Source: Haemonchus contortus (lineage: Eukaryota; Nematoda; Chromadorea; Rhabditida; Trichostrongylidae). Taken from it: 64,000 nucleotides of DNA. Below the pieces are notes generated by a model. That model had not been told where the DNA came from and did not search any database. It worked only from the letters and a program-made list of their open reading frames with translations. The DNA lies in contig LS997566.1 in assembly GCA_000469685.2 (NCBI GenBank), positions 44,875,442 through 44,939,441 on the forward strand, read 5' to 3'. Positions 1 to 11,605 of this stretch are shown in pieces; the stretch's first letter is position 1, and every line of letters begins with the position of its first letter. A program made the position numbers and the translations under genes.

Positions 1-210
1 TGTGTATGATGCAGCCTCTACAATGGCGTTAAAACTCGTCCGTCCTCGGGCGTGGCATACAGTAGATATAATCTTGAAGCCTCTATAACGCCTCATCTAG
101 GCCGTTTTCGATCTGATAGCTGTTAGCGTCATACATGGAATACGGTGGGAGATCAGATTCATTCCAAGGGGTTATCTCAGAGACCACTTTCATCGTGAAC
201 CGTGCCTCTG
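1..210. mobile_element. MITE family M1, partial copy at left edge
   Basis: This stretch matches the family found at 2.0-2.2, 8.5-9.2, 25.4-25.7 and 28.5-29.0 kb: an internal block reading 'actcgtccg', then 'ggccgtttt' and 'atctgat', then a terminal repeat at about 188-210 resembling the inverse of AGGCACRGTTCACGATAA. The left end lies outside the window. It occupies the intron between exons 2 and 3 of chemoreceptor A. No coding capacity is visible. Confidence 0.6.
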
Positions 211-255
211 AAAGCCCTAACGCCCACTCTAACATTGTCTGAAGTATGAACTAAC

Positions 256-1145
256 CTGTGCATGTCAGATAGATGTAAACGCCCTGATAGATTGTACCAA
301 TAATCACATAAGCTCTGATGCCTTTATAGTTTAGCACTATTAGAGACATATAGATAACCATCAATATATTACATATAATGTACAGAATTATAATAAGGGA
401 GAAGAGAAAGCTGAAAACAGATGCTCAAAACAAAGAATAACACGTACATAGAGACTATTTAGGTTATAGTAAGCAACGGGGTCAGGATCGAGCGACATGC
501 CGCCCTGCAAGACATCTAACTATAAATCGCCGCGCGACAAATATGCGTACTCACATCCGGGTCGCCGGCTGGCCGGCGGACTATGAAAGCAGCCTGTGCG
601 ATTATTGCTTTTGGCATGATTCTACTGTTAGTGCTTTTGTTCCTGTATTTCTTACTTGCTGCTGCAATCTGCTACATTCCTTCGCGCGCGACGTCTCTTT
701 TGCCGCAACGCGGCAATTTCTATCCTACTGCACCACACCCGTTTGATTGTTGCTATACCGAATTCTGCCAATACTACCACATGATTGTCTACTATTTTCG
801 GAAAGGTTGCCCGTCACCCGGTCAGACCCGCCGATGGACGCCCTTCTTTGTCGACCATAATGGTAAGGGAGGTGGTGAAGGCATTCGTGCCCATCAACTC
901 ACTGTAAGCCGTTCCTTTGAACAAAACCGGCGAAAGCAAGAATAGGATTCCGAAAAATTATGAATATATAAATATATGTACCAAAACAATGGATGGAATA
1001 GGCTTCTAGCTTTCAACATGAGCAGCACCAAGGCAGTAAAGATAATGATTGCTAAGCTGTACACTCCAATCATGATAGAGTTGAGTAAGTGTTCCAGAAA
1101 CACTGCGTACGGCTCCATTTCTTTACTACGGCCCATCTGACCCAT
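256..1145 (-). CDS. Chemoreceptor A (Sra superfamily, Sre-like), exons 1-2 only, continues off left edge
   Basis: Third member of the tandem receptor array, read right to left. Exon 1 is 982-1145: the start codon at 1143-1145 lies just after a TTTGCAG acceptor at 1152-1153, which fits a spliced-leader or 5'UTR splice site. It encodes the N-terminus and TM1 and ends in phase 2. Exon 2 is 256-410, encoding TM2, loop and TM3, and ends at a GTTAG donor. Phases and lengths match receptors B and C, and there is no stop in either exon. Later exons, including the ER..AT motif, should lie left of base 1. By analogy it is a seven-transmembrane chemosensory receptor of the neuronal plasma membrane; the ligand is unknown. 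Family assignment rests on paralogues B and C. Confidence 0.75.
545..780 (+). repeat. Dispersed repeat with hydrophobic open frame, copy 1
   Basis: Lies in intron 1 of chemoreceptor A. It carries a plus-strand frame with a strongly hydrophobic core (LLLVLLFLYFL) followed by CYIPSRA and a TAPHP end. Related segments in the same frame occur at about 51,020-51,150 and 57,430-57,610, each inside an intron of an unrelated esterase gene. Conservation in one frame could reflect a mobile micro-ORF or simply recent copying of a repeat. No function is assigned. Confidence 0.4.
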
Positions 1146-1464
1146 CTGATCCTGCAAAGGAAACTTTTTCTGTTATTCCAATCGTCCACGTTAACAGCTC
1201 AGATTCTGTAGAATACGCATACGGGGTGAATATTTGAGCAGATGGATCGAGTCCTCGGAATGAATCATCCCGTTTTTGTTCGAAAGCTATTATGATTTCG
1301 AATGTGAATGGATGTAAATCTTGCAGAAAGGACCAATCAACGTCAAAAGACTTTATCCTTCAAATTTTTTATTTGGTTCTTCATTTCAAATAATAGAGAG
1401 GAAACGTGCTAGCAAGTGGTTAGTATTAGGTGGCACCGGAAAGTCGAATGACGAGCATTTTCCT

Positions 1465-2900
1465 TTTCCTCTCATTTAGTTGTTGCTTCAACCTTGGTTT
1501 CGCACCAAAGTTTCGCCGTCAGTGAGAACTTGATGTGGGAAGCAGTAGCAATGATTGCGTGTAGGAAAGCTGATGAGCGATGAGCTGTCATAATCAGCTG
1601 CATTCTGTTATTCCGCTTTGTAATTCGTGATATTTTGAGGTGAAATGTGACATATGACAAATAGCTGACTCCTTCTGACTGTGGCAAAACAGTTACTGGG
1701 GCAGGTGATAGTTATGTATTTTCAGTTAGCCGTGATTGTCTCTCTTGTGAGTCAAGTTGGCACCCGTTTCTATTCAAAAAACGGAAATATAAATAGGTTG
1801 GTAATAGTTCGTCGTCGGTGAAAAAAAGCAAGTAAATTCGACGATTTCGTGAAAAATAAGGCTCCTCAAAAGTAGTGCAAATAGAGGTTGCACGAGATTA
1901 CCATGACGGAAATGACATGGAAGGGGGATTTGAACGAGGTATCAGTTGTTGCATTTACGCAAAGAGCTGACCACATCAAACCAGAATTGTCTGAATCTGC
2001 CTTCCAATAGGTCTGTTTGAACGTCCTGTTGGATTCCTTCATAAATTGTACAGCCTCTACAGTGCCGTCGAAACTCGTCCGAGCACACACACGGGACAAT
2101 ATTTGAGCCTTTAAAACGCCCTATTTAGGCCGTTTTCCGACCTGACAGCGCCACATATGGTATACGAAGGGGCTACAAATTAATCCAAGGGGGGATATCT
2201 CATGAGCCATTGTTATCGTGAACTGTGCTTTTAAACACAGAAAGGATAGCTGGGCAAGTTATGAGATGGAAGTAGAAGAGAAGTTACCAAAAAGGTGCTC
2301 TCTTTTTTACACCAACCCCCTTAAATTCTCATTCTTAAACTTACTTTCTACTTACAGTCAGCACTGTTCGCCGTCGAAGGGAGCATCATTCGCTAGTTAC
2401 ATTCTGTACGACGAGGGCGTTCTCCACATGAAGGACGATGCTGTAGATGAACAAACAGAAGGGAAGCTTACCGATTCGAAAGCCATCTGGACGCAAAATT
2501 CGACCGGATTTTGATCTCCTGCTCACCTACTTAAAGCCCTGTGAAAATTGTAAAGTTTGGTTGGTAGGGGGAGAAGGGGAGTGAGGGGGAGTCAGAGAGG
2601 GAGGTTTTTTTCGTTATCACAGGAATTGAGAGGCACGGGAGCGTTTAACATATAAGGGATCAAGAACATTTCTATAAACGTTTGCTATGGAGTAGAACAC
2701 TTCGAAGTTACTGTATCCCTATGAAAGGTATACGTAGCGATGAGGAAAGGCTTGGATTCGATGTAGTACAACTGTTATCCAGTTTTGGAGTGAATGTGGA
2801 GAACTTTTTTTGAAAAACAACTCGATTAATAACACCCCTAGTGGTTTGTTATGTCTTGATGACAGCTGATTATTGGTCCTGATTGCAATGCGAAGGGTAT
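1465..2900 (-). pseudogene. D1: decayed membrane-protein exons, paralogous to D2
   Basis: Several minus-strand blocks match the D2 cluster at 11.3-13.3 kb. The block at 1,472-1,687 ends with a stop after WCETKVEATTK and is collinear with 11,305-11,480 (shared AFL..II..T...IK.SL). The block at about 2,780-2,880 shares RIAIRT..LS..HNKP with 12,290-12,350. Intervening exons are frameshifted and an M1 MITE sits at about 1,790-2,233, so I call this a relic. The family is not recognised; hydrophobic stretches and position beside chemoreceptors suggest a receptor-like membrane protein. Confidence 0.35.
1790..2233. mobile_element. MITE family M1 copy inside D1
   Basis: Shows the internal M1 landmarks: 'aaaaataaggctcctcaaaa', 'atgacggaaatgacatgga', 'aactcgtccg' and 'ggccgttttccgacctgacag', ending with the terminal inverted repeat 'ttatcgtgaactgtgc' at 2,212-2,227. 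The left end is worn. Comparable in layout to the complete copy at 28,515-28,986. Confidence 0.6.
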
Positions 2901-3960
2901 TACAAGAATAGTAAGTTATGGGGAAAAAGTTTTCTTCAGACGGGATTCAAACCTTGATCGAGCTGAGATTAAGGCTCAGTAGATAACATAAGTACTTTGC
3001 TGGGAGCAGTTCATGGAAAAGCGGATCTCATTCAATTTGGGGGAAAGCCAGACACTTTGAGTTCTATTCGTATAGTATATTATATTTATATAGTACATTT
3101 TTATATACAGTACATTTATATACATAGTGATATTTACCAAAAGAAGACCTCGAGATCAAGGAGTTTCATCTCCGAATAAGGGAGAAGTCGAACTGTGTTC
3201 ATTCCTTCACTGGCATTGCTAAGTCACCCGGACAGTAAACTTGACAAACAGGGACAGGGGCAATATCGTGATCACACGTTTTGTCGGTCTGTCCGTCCGC
3301 AAAACTTTGTGGTTACGATAAAGGTAGTGATTGTGAGACAGCAACTTTGTGGGTAGGTTAATGGAGAGGAGTAAGCACTGCGGAGTGCAGCGATAAATGT
3401 GGAGTTAAGTGGGTACTTTACAGTTGTGATTTCAATCTGTACTGACATCGTGTTGTTTGTGCCTATACAAAAATCGGAGATGATAATGGAATTGGGAGAC
3501 CTCCTTTATTTCCAATACTGAGCGCTAGAGCGCATATGAGGAGTTAGCCCATAATTGTGTTTCGGAACCTTTCTTAGCCGAGAATATTCAGTTTTTCAAC
3601 CTAACATCAGGAGGAAAGTAGCACCTAGGTGGGTGAGTCGATTGAATATTCAACTCATACCCCATCCTAGCTTTTTGCACGAAGTAATCATCTCACCCCT
3701 GCTCCACCGCCCTTACCTTCTGAGGCTTAGCTTGAAACCATATTCTTTTATATCAATAAGGTCATTTCACATATCATCATATCGTTGTAGTCATTTCAGC
3801 CCCACCTCGTCGCTTCTGCCCTCCTGAGGCTCGAGTGAAAACTGTGTCCTTCCGCCTAGAACCGTCCCTGACACAGGTATGGTAGACTACCACCCTTTCG
3901 CTGCCCTCTAGCCCTCGATATAGGTTAGAAATGATGCGTCTTCCTAACTACATTCTTTAA
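2900..3960. other. Intergenic spacer, no gene seen
   Basis: A T/A-rich tract (about 3,060-3,130) is followed by a short plus-strand segment 3,125-3,240 related to 14,720-14,830 (shared DIYQK and CCCGGACAGTAA-like 3' end). The remainder holds short frames without splice signals or recognisable domains. Confidence 0.4.
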
Positions 3961-4730
3961 CGAAAAGTAAAGGATCAGGTTGGGAATAGTGCATCGGTGA
4001 TGAAGAAAGCAAGAAAATTCGCCGATTTTGTGAAATATAAGGCTTCTCAAGAGTAGTGAAAATAGGGGTGACGGAACTTTTCCCCGATGCGGCATTTTCC
4101 CTTGCGGCATGCGGCAAATGTCACTACAATTACCGTACTGACTCCGCCTCCCCGCCAATCGATATGACGCAATAATTTTTGTTGATTGCCTTTCTTTTTT
4201 ACTAGATTTGTCGTTTATTGCTTATTTCTTTTCTTCGTTTTTATGTTTATTAGACTTGATTGATTAGAAGGACTCCTCCTGTATTAGCAACGATCAAGAC
4301 CGCTATGGAATTGGAGAGAGCGACCAGCCAATTCAAATAATTAAAGGACTCCCTTCCTCACAAATTGCGCGCTCCAATCTCGCATCGCAATCCTGCTATA
4401 CGCGACGGGTGCGATGTGCGCGACGCCGCTTTCGGGGAGAAGATTCCGAACCCGTGAGAATAGAGGTAGTATGAGATTAACATGACGGAAATGTCATGGA
4501 AGGGGCATTTGGAAACACCAAGCTGAAATTGCCTGAAACTGCATTCCACTACCGTCATGAGTCGTAACAAGTTGTTTGAACATCTTGATGGATTCCCTTA
4601 CGAATGGTGCATCCACTACAATGCCGTCGAAACTCGTCCCATGAATGGTGCATCCACTACAACGCCGTCGAAACTCGTCCGCGCACACACACGAGACAAC
4701 ATTTCATGTAGAACAGAACGATCCAAATCA
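3960..4730. mobile_element. MITE family M1 fragments
   Basis: Two M1 pieces: about 3,975-4,075 ('gcatcggtgatgaag', 'cgccgattttgtgaaa') and about 4,440-4,700 ('atgacggaaatgtcatgga', 'aactcgtccgcgc'). The second carries a local tandem duplication of about 40 bp (4,601-4,640 and 4,641-4,680, 'gaatggtgcatccactaca' twice). They lie downstream of receptor B and are non-coding. Confidence 0.5.
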
Positions 4731-4957
4731 GAACTCATCAATAAAGAGCATTCATTAACAAAATATCAACAGAATAGATTTTGGAAGAATAATCACAAAG
4801 ACGACTAGTCAAATGGAAAAAACTTCCCATCATCTTGCTATAATTATCCCTAAAACCCGACATTCATCATAAATAAGTATTATCAAAGACACTTTGTGTT
4901 ATCAGAATTACTATATTATCACATTTATATTACATTTTTGATAAATTCAGCCCTTTA

Positions 4958-7900
4958 CTACGCCCACTGATCGCGAATGTAGTTGAAGTAAACAGCTTGA
5001 TGACTTTCGCGTCGAGCTTCAATCTCTCCCACCTGCAATTTTCACTTTTTCATTTCGAGGTTCTTGGTGATTCCTTGATAGTATTACGATTTTTGTCATC
5101 ATGAGCTCAATTTTGAGCTGATGTTGCGCAGTGGCGAGTCGCGCAGTATCACACACGCATGGTCACAGGTTCAATTCACGGAACGATATGGGCCCGAGCC
5201 AAAAAAGCCTTTCATCCCTGCGGGTTCTACTAAGTCTGGGAGATAGAGGCATTGACTCGTACATCAACTGGCCAATATTCATTGTATAGACAATATACGT
5301 GTTCAGTATGCCACTACGATTTTGAATGTATGTCGAGTGCGGGGCGCATCCGGGAACGAAATTGGCTGTCGTCAAAGAGTTCACCCTCACTCTTATCCTT
5401 ATGAACTCAATTGCATGGAAATGACATATGGACAGTTTTTCTATGATAAGTCACTGTTTCACTCAGATGCGCTCTCGAAAACAACAACAGCCTAGAAAGA
5501 GCTTGACATGGCGCACACCAAAAGGTTGTCCAACAGGTCACCGAACGAGCCACTCTTATGGTAGGCTTCGGAAAAAACTCTCACCTCGTCAGTCTGGGCA
5601 CATGGTTTGCCAGTAACCTTGGACAGCGATCCGCATGCAACCTTCCGTAACGTTTCGTGACTGACAATCGCAACTGGAATCCCGTATTGCAGAATAACAG
5701 CTGCCTAAAACACCAGTGAGTTTAGCTATGGAAAGAAAGTGGGGCTATTTGATGTCACTCACTCCACGCAACACTATATAAGCTACTAGGTATCTACTTG
5801 ATCCGGATTCGTAGCTATCACGGTCAAATGCAGGTCGGACATCGAAGAAAAGCGTGCCAATCATATCGGTTATGGTGACACTTGTATCAAGGAGAATCAC
5901 AGGAGCGACCAATCTGAAATCACATCAGAAGCAGTGGAGCTGAGTGAATGTCCGTGGATTTCACACCTCAGTGCTCTGACGTTCTCCGAGATCTGATAAC
6001 GACTTGAAAGCGATCCTCTACCTCTAGTTAACAGATGCAGACGACGGTTCACCGCAAGAAGAACAGCTATGCACTGAAAGGGGTCTTGATAGGTAAGATA
6101 TGTACGAATTCAAACGAAATACGTTTGTAAATTTGTAAATGTAAGCAGTTTAATTGTTTGCTGATATTGGATTAAATTTCTCGCTTTCCCAAAAATCCGT
6201 TCGTGGAGCGAAACCCTTCACCCTGGTTCTGAGTGTTCTGAATGTAGTACTAGAAGGCCCTTACTGGATGCGAATGCATCAAAAATGATAGGTATTGCCA
6301 ATAGATATCACTTACCGTAAATATCACAAACGAAAGCCCAAGCTGGACCATGTCACTGATCGTACCACCTGGAAAGAAAAGATAACGATGAAATAACGAA
6401 CACAAGTTTTTCCTGTTCTCCTACAGTTAATCGGAATGAATCGCCTCTAGAGGTTCCTCAAATAAAGGTTGCGACAACGAAACCTCAGACACCTCACTCA
6501 AGAATCAATTCATCTCAATGGTCAGCTTAGAATAAGTTGACAATTGCACGCTAAATATTTGAGGGAGGAACCACATTGGGAGATCGCTAACGCTGCTTGC
6601 TTTGCCGTTCCTCGCGAAACGGCTGAATCTTAGAGGCACGGTTCACGATAGGAAAGGTTACTGCGTTCTCCCTTCAGAAATACTCAGCGCCCCCCATGGG
6701 TGGTAGAAGGGACCCTCTCGCTCCCACAATCTCGGCGCTCAGGGCATAGTGGAAGCCCCGTTGCTGCCGTAGTTCGCTTTCCCGCCCCTCGATCGGTGTC
6801 ACGTTAGACGAGTGTCGAGACAATACAGATTGCTATTATTCGTTCTAGGACCCATGCACAATGAGCTAATCGCTCAGTGATGAGGCGATATTTTTCTCCC
6901 ATTCTTATTTCCTCTGTTTTTCTTTTTGCTGCCATGATCCCTCATTTAATTCCCTACTATTAGAGGCTGAAAAAGGTGAGCTACTTCTGCTGTTACTAGG
7001 GTTTTTCGTTTATTTATGCTTATGAGTGAATGAATTTTTGCTTACCATTGTCTGTTATTCGCACCAGGACCCACACGCGCGCAGTGAAACACACTGTTTA
7101 GCTCGTCCGGACACCCCACTCTTCTTCATTTTTCTTGTTTAATTCTCGTCCAGCCCCCTTTTCAACGGTTTTTCGAAGCATTTTTTCACTTTGGAAACAC
7201 CGATGCACGCAGTTTCTTCACCTCAGTCGCACTAGTTTCGATTTTGTCTTCTATTTTTCATCATAATCTGGATTACCCAAACTTATCGTGAACTGTGCCT
7301 TTAAGAGTTTATAGATCGTGGGGAAGATCTCCATACAGAGGGCGGCTGGTCTACGACAGTTCTTGCTGCCAATCGGTCCTGAGCTTAATCGAACCTCAGA
7401 CACTAACAATAACGGGAAGATTTTGGAGAGTACTCGACAGAGGAGCATGTTGTGAAATGAATGTTCCCTTCGGATGAGTAGAGGCCTCAAAACCGTATAT
7501 AAATAATGATAAATAAATATAAATATAAATAATAAAACCGTATATAAATAAGCACGATCACTAAATTACTGGTTACCCATTAAAAGCTGTTCTGATGATG
7601 GGCCTTATGGCAAATGAATTAAGTTAGGGGAAGAGAAATCGTACTAAGTGGACCCCGACACTCATTTCAAGATTTTTCCACACAAAATATTCATCGGATT
7701 CTTTCAAGAGCCTCCCTTCATTCACAGAGTTGTGTCCTCATGGATGTCGGGCACGGGGGTTTGTGAGACCAAATGATAAATAATATTGGATTATTTTAAC
7801 CGCACCCTACCAACCTACCCAAGCTATAAGCGCCACGCTCCAAAATGATCACGTATTCACTAGCTAGACGGAAAAAAACAGAAAAATTTGAAAATCTCCC

Positions 7901-10418
7901 TCAAAACCATGCTTGAAAGGGGTACCCCTTCAGAAGGTTTCTTGATCCCCGAGAGGGGAAATGAACGATAAACTGGGCGGCAAACCTCAAAACCAGTACT
8001 GTCGATAGCTACTATGTTTTTAGGAATGCACTACCGGTGAGTAAGCTACTATTAGAATTATTGTTAGGACGATTCTTTTTGGAAAGTATATTTAACAAGA
8101 TAAAAATGCAATATTCTAATTACTCACCTAGACGGTAAACATGAATATGAAGAAAAATAATTGTACCCTAAAAACAGTCTACATGACATATGTATATATA
8201 AAACAGCTGCGGCCAGCAATTACATTCATGTACTTACCGCAGTGATTTGACCAACGATCAGTACGAGCCAGTTTCTTCGAAACTCATAGGTTTTAGAGAA
8301 CACAGTTGCCAGGAATCGCTCCAATACGCAAAAGATCACTAAAAAATCGCGCTCAAGGAATGAAAAACCGATTTTGAAGTTTCGATTCTACTGCAGTATA
8401 CATTTCTCTAGAACAGGATTAGGCATGGTTTAGGGTTAGCGTGAGGCACATTCCGCTCGCTTTAAAGTGGAATTGAAAGAAAAGAGTAAGTGAAAGTTCA
8501 AGCATTTGAAGGCACACTTGATAGGAACGGATTCTGAGACCCCCTGTGAATGCATCCACCCTCCCCCGTACACCATGTGTGGTGCTGTCGGATCGGAAAA
8601 CGGGGCAAAGAGGCGTTATAAAGGCTCGAAGATTGTGTCGGCTAGACGTCACACCCAAAAGCGGACGAGTTTTAAGGGAGTTGGTGAGGTCGCATCATTC
8701 TTACGAGAAACCCATGTTAGGAATGCAAACAAGAGGGATACATTGATGAGAAGAAAGAGAAGCAAATTTGCCATTTTCCTGAAAATGAGGTCTCTAAATA
8801 GTAGTGTAAGTTGGGGTTGAACGAGATCGTCATGACGGAAACTACATGGAAGAGGCATCTGGACGAGGTTTCAGTTAATGCATTTTCGTAAAGAAACGAC
8901 GTCCAGAAAAATGTCCAGAAATGCATTCCACTGCCACCATGGATTCCACGACTTGTTGTTTGAATTCCCAACATGGGTATCTCGTAAGAATGGTGCGACC
9001 TCACCAACGCCCTTAAAACTCGTCCGTTTTTGGGTGTGACGTCCAGCCGACACAATCTTCGAGCCTTTATAACGCCTGTTTGCCCCGTTTTCTGATCTGA
9101 CAGCGCCACACATGGTGTACGGGAGAGGGGGGACGCATTCACAGGGGGGTCTCAGAATCCGTTCCTATCAGGTGTGCCTTCAAATGCTTGAACTTTCACT
9201 TACTCCCGCATCAGTATAGTTCAGAGTATAAACTAACCTGTGCATGTCAGATAGATGTAAACGCCCTGATAAGTTGTACCAATAATCTCATATGCTTCGA
9301 TGCCTTTATAGTTTAGCACTATCAGGGACATATAGATAACCGTCAATATATTACATATAACATACAGAACTATAATCATGGAGAAGAGCAAGCTGAAAAC
9401 AGATACTCAAATAAAGGTTAAAAGTGAAAGTTGGCGCTGTCTAGGTGATAGTGGTCAAAGGGGGTCAAGATAGAGCGGCATGCCGCGCAGCGAGACAACT
9501 AGTCATTCGCTAAATATGGCCCCACTTATTCGGTGGTAGTCGGGAGAGTGCCAAACTTTGCAGCGAGATCTAAGACATCCAGCTGAAAAAATGCGCGTCG
9601 AAGTAGATTTCTTCAAAAGCTGGAATCGGTTAAGGTTCCAACGGTACACCCAGTCACCATGTGAATGATGGAGATAGGGCGTTAAGGGTTGTGGTGGCGC
9701 TGCAAACGAGACGGTCAGGTCGTACTTACAATTAGACGGTCGCGCAACTGGTTGCTCATAAAGGGCGGAGGTGGTGTAGTCGCAAGTGGCGCACTATATC
9801 AGACGCACGGTCAGGGGTTCGAATTTTGGATCGATGCCCGCCTGGGCCAACCAAGCCTTCCATCCCTTCGGGGTCGGTGAATTGGCACCAGACACGTCTG
9901 GGAGGATAAAAGCACTGACTTGTACATCTGCTGGCCACCGCAAGTCATTGTATAGGCCACATACGCACTCATTACGCTACTACGATTTTGAATGGAAGTC
10001 GAATGCGTAGGCGCATCCCTCAGACGGGATTGATTAACGCCAAAAACTTTATCCCTTATCCTTTATGTTTGACTACTTCGTTCGTAAAAGTTGCTCGTCA
10101 CCCATTCAGAATCGCCAGTGGATGCTTTTCCTTCTCGATCAAAATTCAGAGAGGGTGAGGTGGTGGAAGCATTTTGGTTTATACACTTATGTTTAGCAGT
10201 GCATATGAATAAAACCGATGTTAACAAAAAGAGTGTTCTAAAAAAAACTACAAACATACGTACCAAAACAATGGATGAAAAAGACTTCTAGCCTTAAACA
10301 TGAGTAGTACCAAGGCGGTAAAGATGATTATCGCCAAGCCGTAAACTCCGATCATGATCGAGTTGAATAAGTGTTCAAGAAACAATGCATGCTGCTCCAG
10401 TTGTATGCTACGATTCAT
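4958..10418 (-). CDS. Chemoreceptor B, seven-transmembrane, Sra superfamily (Sre-like), 9 exons, 318 aa
   Basis: Exons in transcription order: 10264-10418, 9238-9392, 8238-8338, 8128-8167 (a 40-nt microexon), 6316-6368, 5967-6073, 5763-5913, 5585-5704, 4958-5032; all phases join without a stop and sum to 957 nt. The start codon follows a poly-T/ACAG acceptor, as expected for a trans-splice site. Visible hallmarks are TM1 and TM2 in exons 1-2, ERFLAT at residues 110-115 followed by YE at 121-122, YQISEN at 194-199, and a C-tail with [10 protein letters not shown]. The ER..AT...YE motif and conserved YQ..EN loop are typical of the nematode Sra/Srab/Sre group; I favour Sre but cannot exclude Srab. 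Role: chemosensory GPCR in sensory neuron membrane; ligand unknown. Introns contain a SINE, an M2 element and a long palindrome, none breaking an exon. Confidence 0.85.
5112..5392 (+). mobile_element. tRNA-derived SINE copy (diverged)
   Basis: Resembles the SINE at 53,521-53,820: a box A/B-like head ('cgcagtggcgag', 'ggtcacaggttcaattc'), then 'ccttt catccctgcgggt', 'tgactcgtacatcaactggcc', 'cattgtatag' and 'cactacgattttgaatg'. It sits in the last intron of receptor B (between exons 7 and 8). Confidence 0.65.
6632..7303. mobile_element. MITE family M2, complete copy (672 bp)
   Basis: Bounded by inverted repeats 'gaggcacggttcacgata' (6,633) and 'tatcgtgaactgtgcctttaa' (end). The interior contains 'cagcgccccccatggg' and 'gtcacgttagacgagtg'. 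It is an inverted copy of 13,428-13,993 and nearly collinear with 63,233-63,463, for which it provides the uninterrupted 'catttaattccc' reference site. Located in the intron between receptor B exons 4 and 5. No transposase frame. Confidence 0.7.
8484..9205. mobile_element. Palindromic MITE (M1-related) with about 250-bp arms
   Basis: The sequence 8,484-8,733 is the near-perfect inverse complement of 8,951-9,205 (arms begin 'gagtaagtgaaagttcaag' and end 'cttgaactttcacttactc'); the loop of about 217 bp carries M1 landmarks ('atgacggaaactacatgg'). The overlapping long frames on both strands here are mirror images produced by the palindrome, not genes. It occupies the intron between exons 2 and 3 of receptor B. 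Confidence 0.8.
9762..10066 (+). mobile_element. tRNA-derived SINE, near full length
   Basis: Starts 'gggcggaggtggtgtagt', has a box-B-like 'ggtcaggggttcgaat', body 'ccttccatcccttcggggt', 'gtacatctgctggcc', 'cattgtataggcc', and ends 'ccaaaaactttatccc'. It is in intron 1 of receptor B. Confidence 0.8.
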
Positions 10419-10526
10419 CTAATCCTGTAAAAAAAAAATTTTCACAACCAATGTAACCGTACAGCTGAGATTCCAGTAGGATGCGCGTATGGGATAAATA
10501 AAAAGGCTAGACTATAAAGTCTTGGG

Positions 10527-10803
10527 GCGGTGATCAATCCCGTCTGAGGGATGCGCCCATGCAATCGACTTCGAATCAGAATCGTAGTGGCGTATTGAAT
10601 GCGTATGTGGCCTATACAATGACTTGCGGTGGCTAGCCGATGTACAAGTCACTGGTTTTATCCTCCCAGAGGAGTCCGGCACCAAGTGACCGATTCCATA
10701 GTAATAGAAGGCTTGAATGGCTTGGGCGGGTACCTATGCGGAATTCGAACCCGGGACCATGCATATAAGATAGTGCGCCACTTGCCATTGCACCACCACA
10801 TGG
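10527..10803 (-). mobile_element. tRNA-derived SINE, minus orientation
   Basis: Reverse complement of the family consensus: 'tcaatcccgtctgaggga' at its left, 'cctatacaatgacttgcgg' and 'gtgcgccacttgccattg' at its right. It lies just upstream of receptor B; a more worn plus-strand relative occupies about 10,890-11,130. Confidence 0.75.
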
Positions 10804-10889
10804 GGTAAATGTTGAAATAGTTCTCGAAAACGAATATGTTCTACTGAAGAACGGTGTGCAGCCAAATGGCGCGCCGTGAGGTATATGTC

Positions 10890-11130
10890 CGAGTCTTGGA
10901 ATTGTGCCTACCTACGCCAATCAAGCAAGTCGTCCATCCCTTTGGTGGAGGGGGGGGGGCAGTCAGTTAATTGGTAGCGAGCTAGTTCAGGAGGACAAAT
11001 AGTAATCGAAAATCGGCTTCTCCGACAACTCTCTGTATACCTATGTATCTGAAAGTCGCAATGACTATAAATGGAAGTACGGGTGCGTATACTACTGAAG
11101 GGATTGTTCAACACCAAAAACCTCAGTTTC
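10890..11130 (+). mobile_element. Diverged SINE fragment
   Basis: Retains 'cgtccatccctttggtgg', 'cagttaattggtagc' and 'ttgttcaacaccaaaaac', in the order of the SINE body and tail, but the tRNA-like head is gone. It has an internal poly-G run at about 10,951-10,959. Confidence 0.5.
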
Positions 11131-11539
11131 AAGCAGTAATATATTTATATTCCAAGCAGTAAACAAGAGGGAGGCAAGAGAGCAGGTTGGTTTGTTCTGA
11201 GTGGAATCGAGGCAAAGGCCCACTTCCATCAGTTCATGAGCAGGGCCCACTTTCGTGATGTTACCCAGCCAAGCAGTCGTGATCGTACCAGGTTGTAGGG
11301 CCGGATAAACAATTCAGTTGCTGCTTCACGTTGGGTTTCACACCATACTTTCCGTCGCTAGTGACGGCTTGATGCAAGGAACAGTCGTTATGATTGTGTG
11401 TAGCAGGAAAGCCGGCAAGCGACTAGCTGTCATGGTCAGCTGTAATTCTTTACTGTGCTTGGATAGAGGATTCGGATATGGAATGTCATGCCCGACGAGG
11501 GGCCGAACAGCCTCATGAATTTTTAGTTGCCGCCCCATT

Positions 11540-11605
11540 TGGAAGTCGAATGCGGGGACGCATCCCTCAGACGGGATTGAATAAGACCCGAGCTTTTTAC
11601 CCTTT
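11540..11605 (+). mobile_element. SINE 3' tail fragment
   Basis: Contains only the SINE tail: 'ggaagtcgaatgcgggga', 'cgcatccctcagacggga', then 'gagctttttacccttta'. It splits the region that aligns with D1 1,460-1,760. Confidence 0.6.

Noticed and set aside
583..945. Secreted or membrane protein gene of 120 codons
   Set aside because: Only the first part is conserved, it sits in dispersed repeats inside introns, and the tail overlaps receptor A exon 1 antisense.
8506..9142. Overlapping frames of 104, 141 and 80 codons with near-identical peptides on opposite strands
   Set aside because: They are mirror images made by the 8,484-9,205 palindrome.
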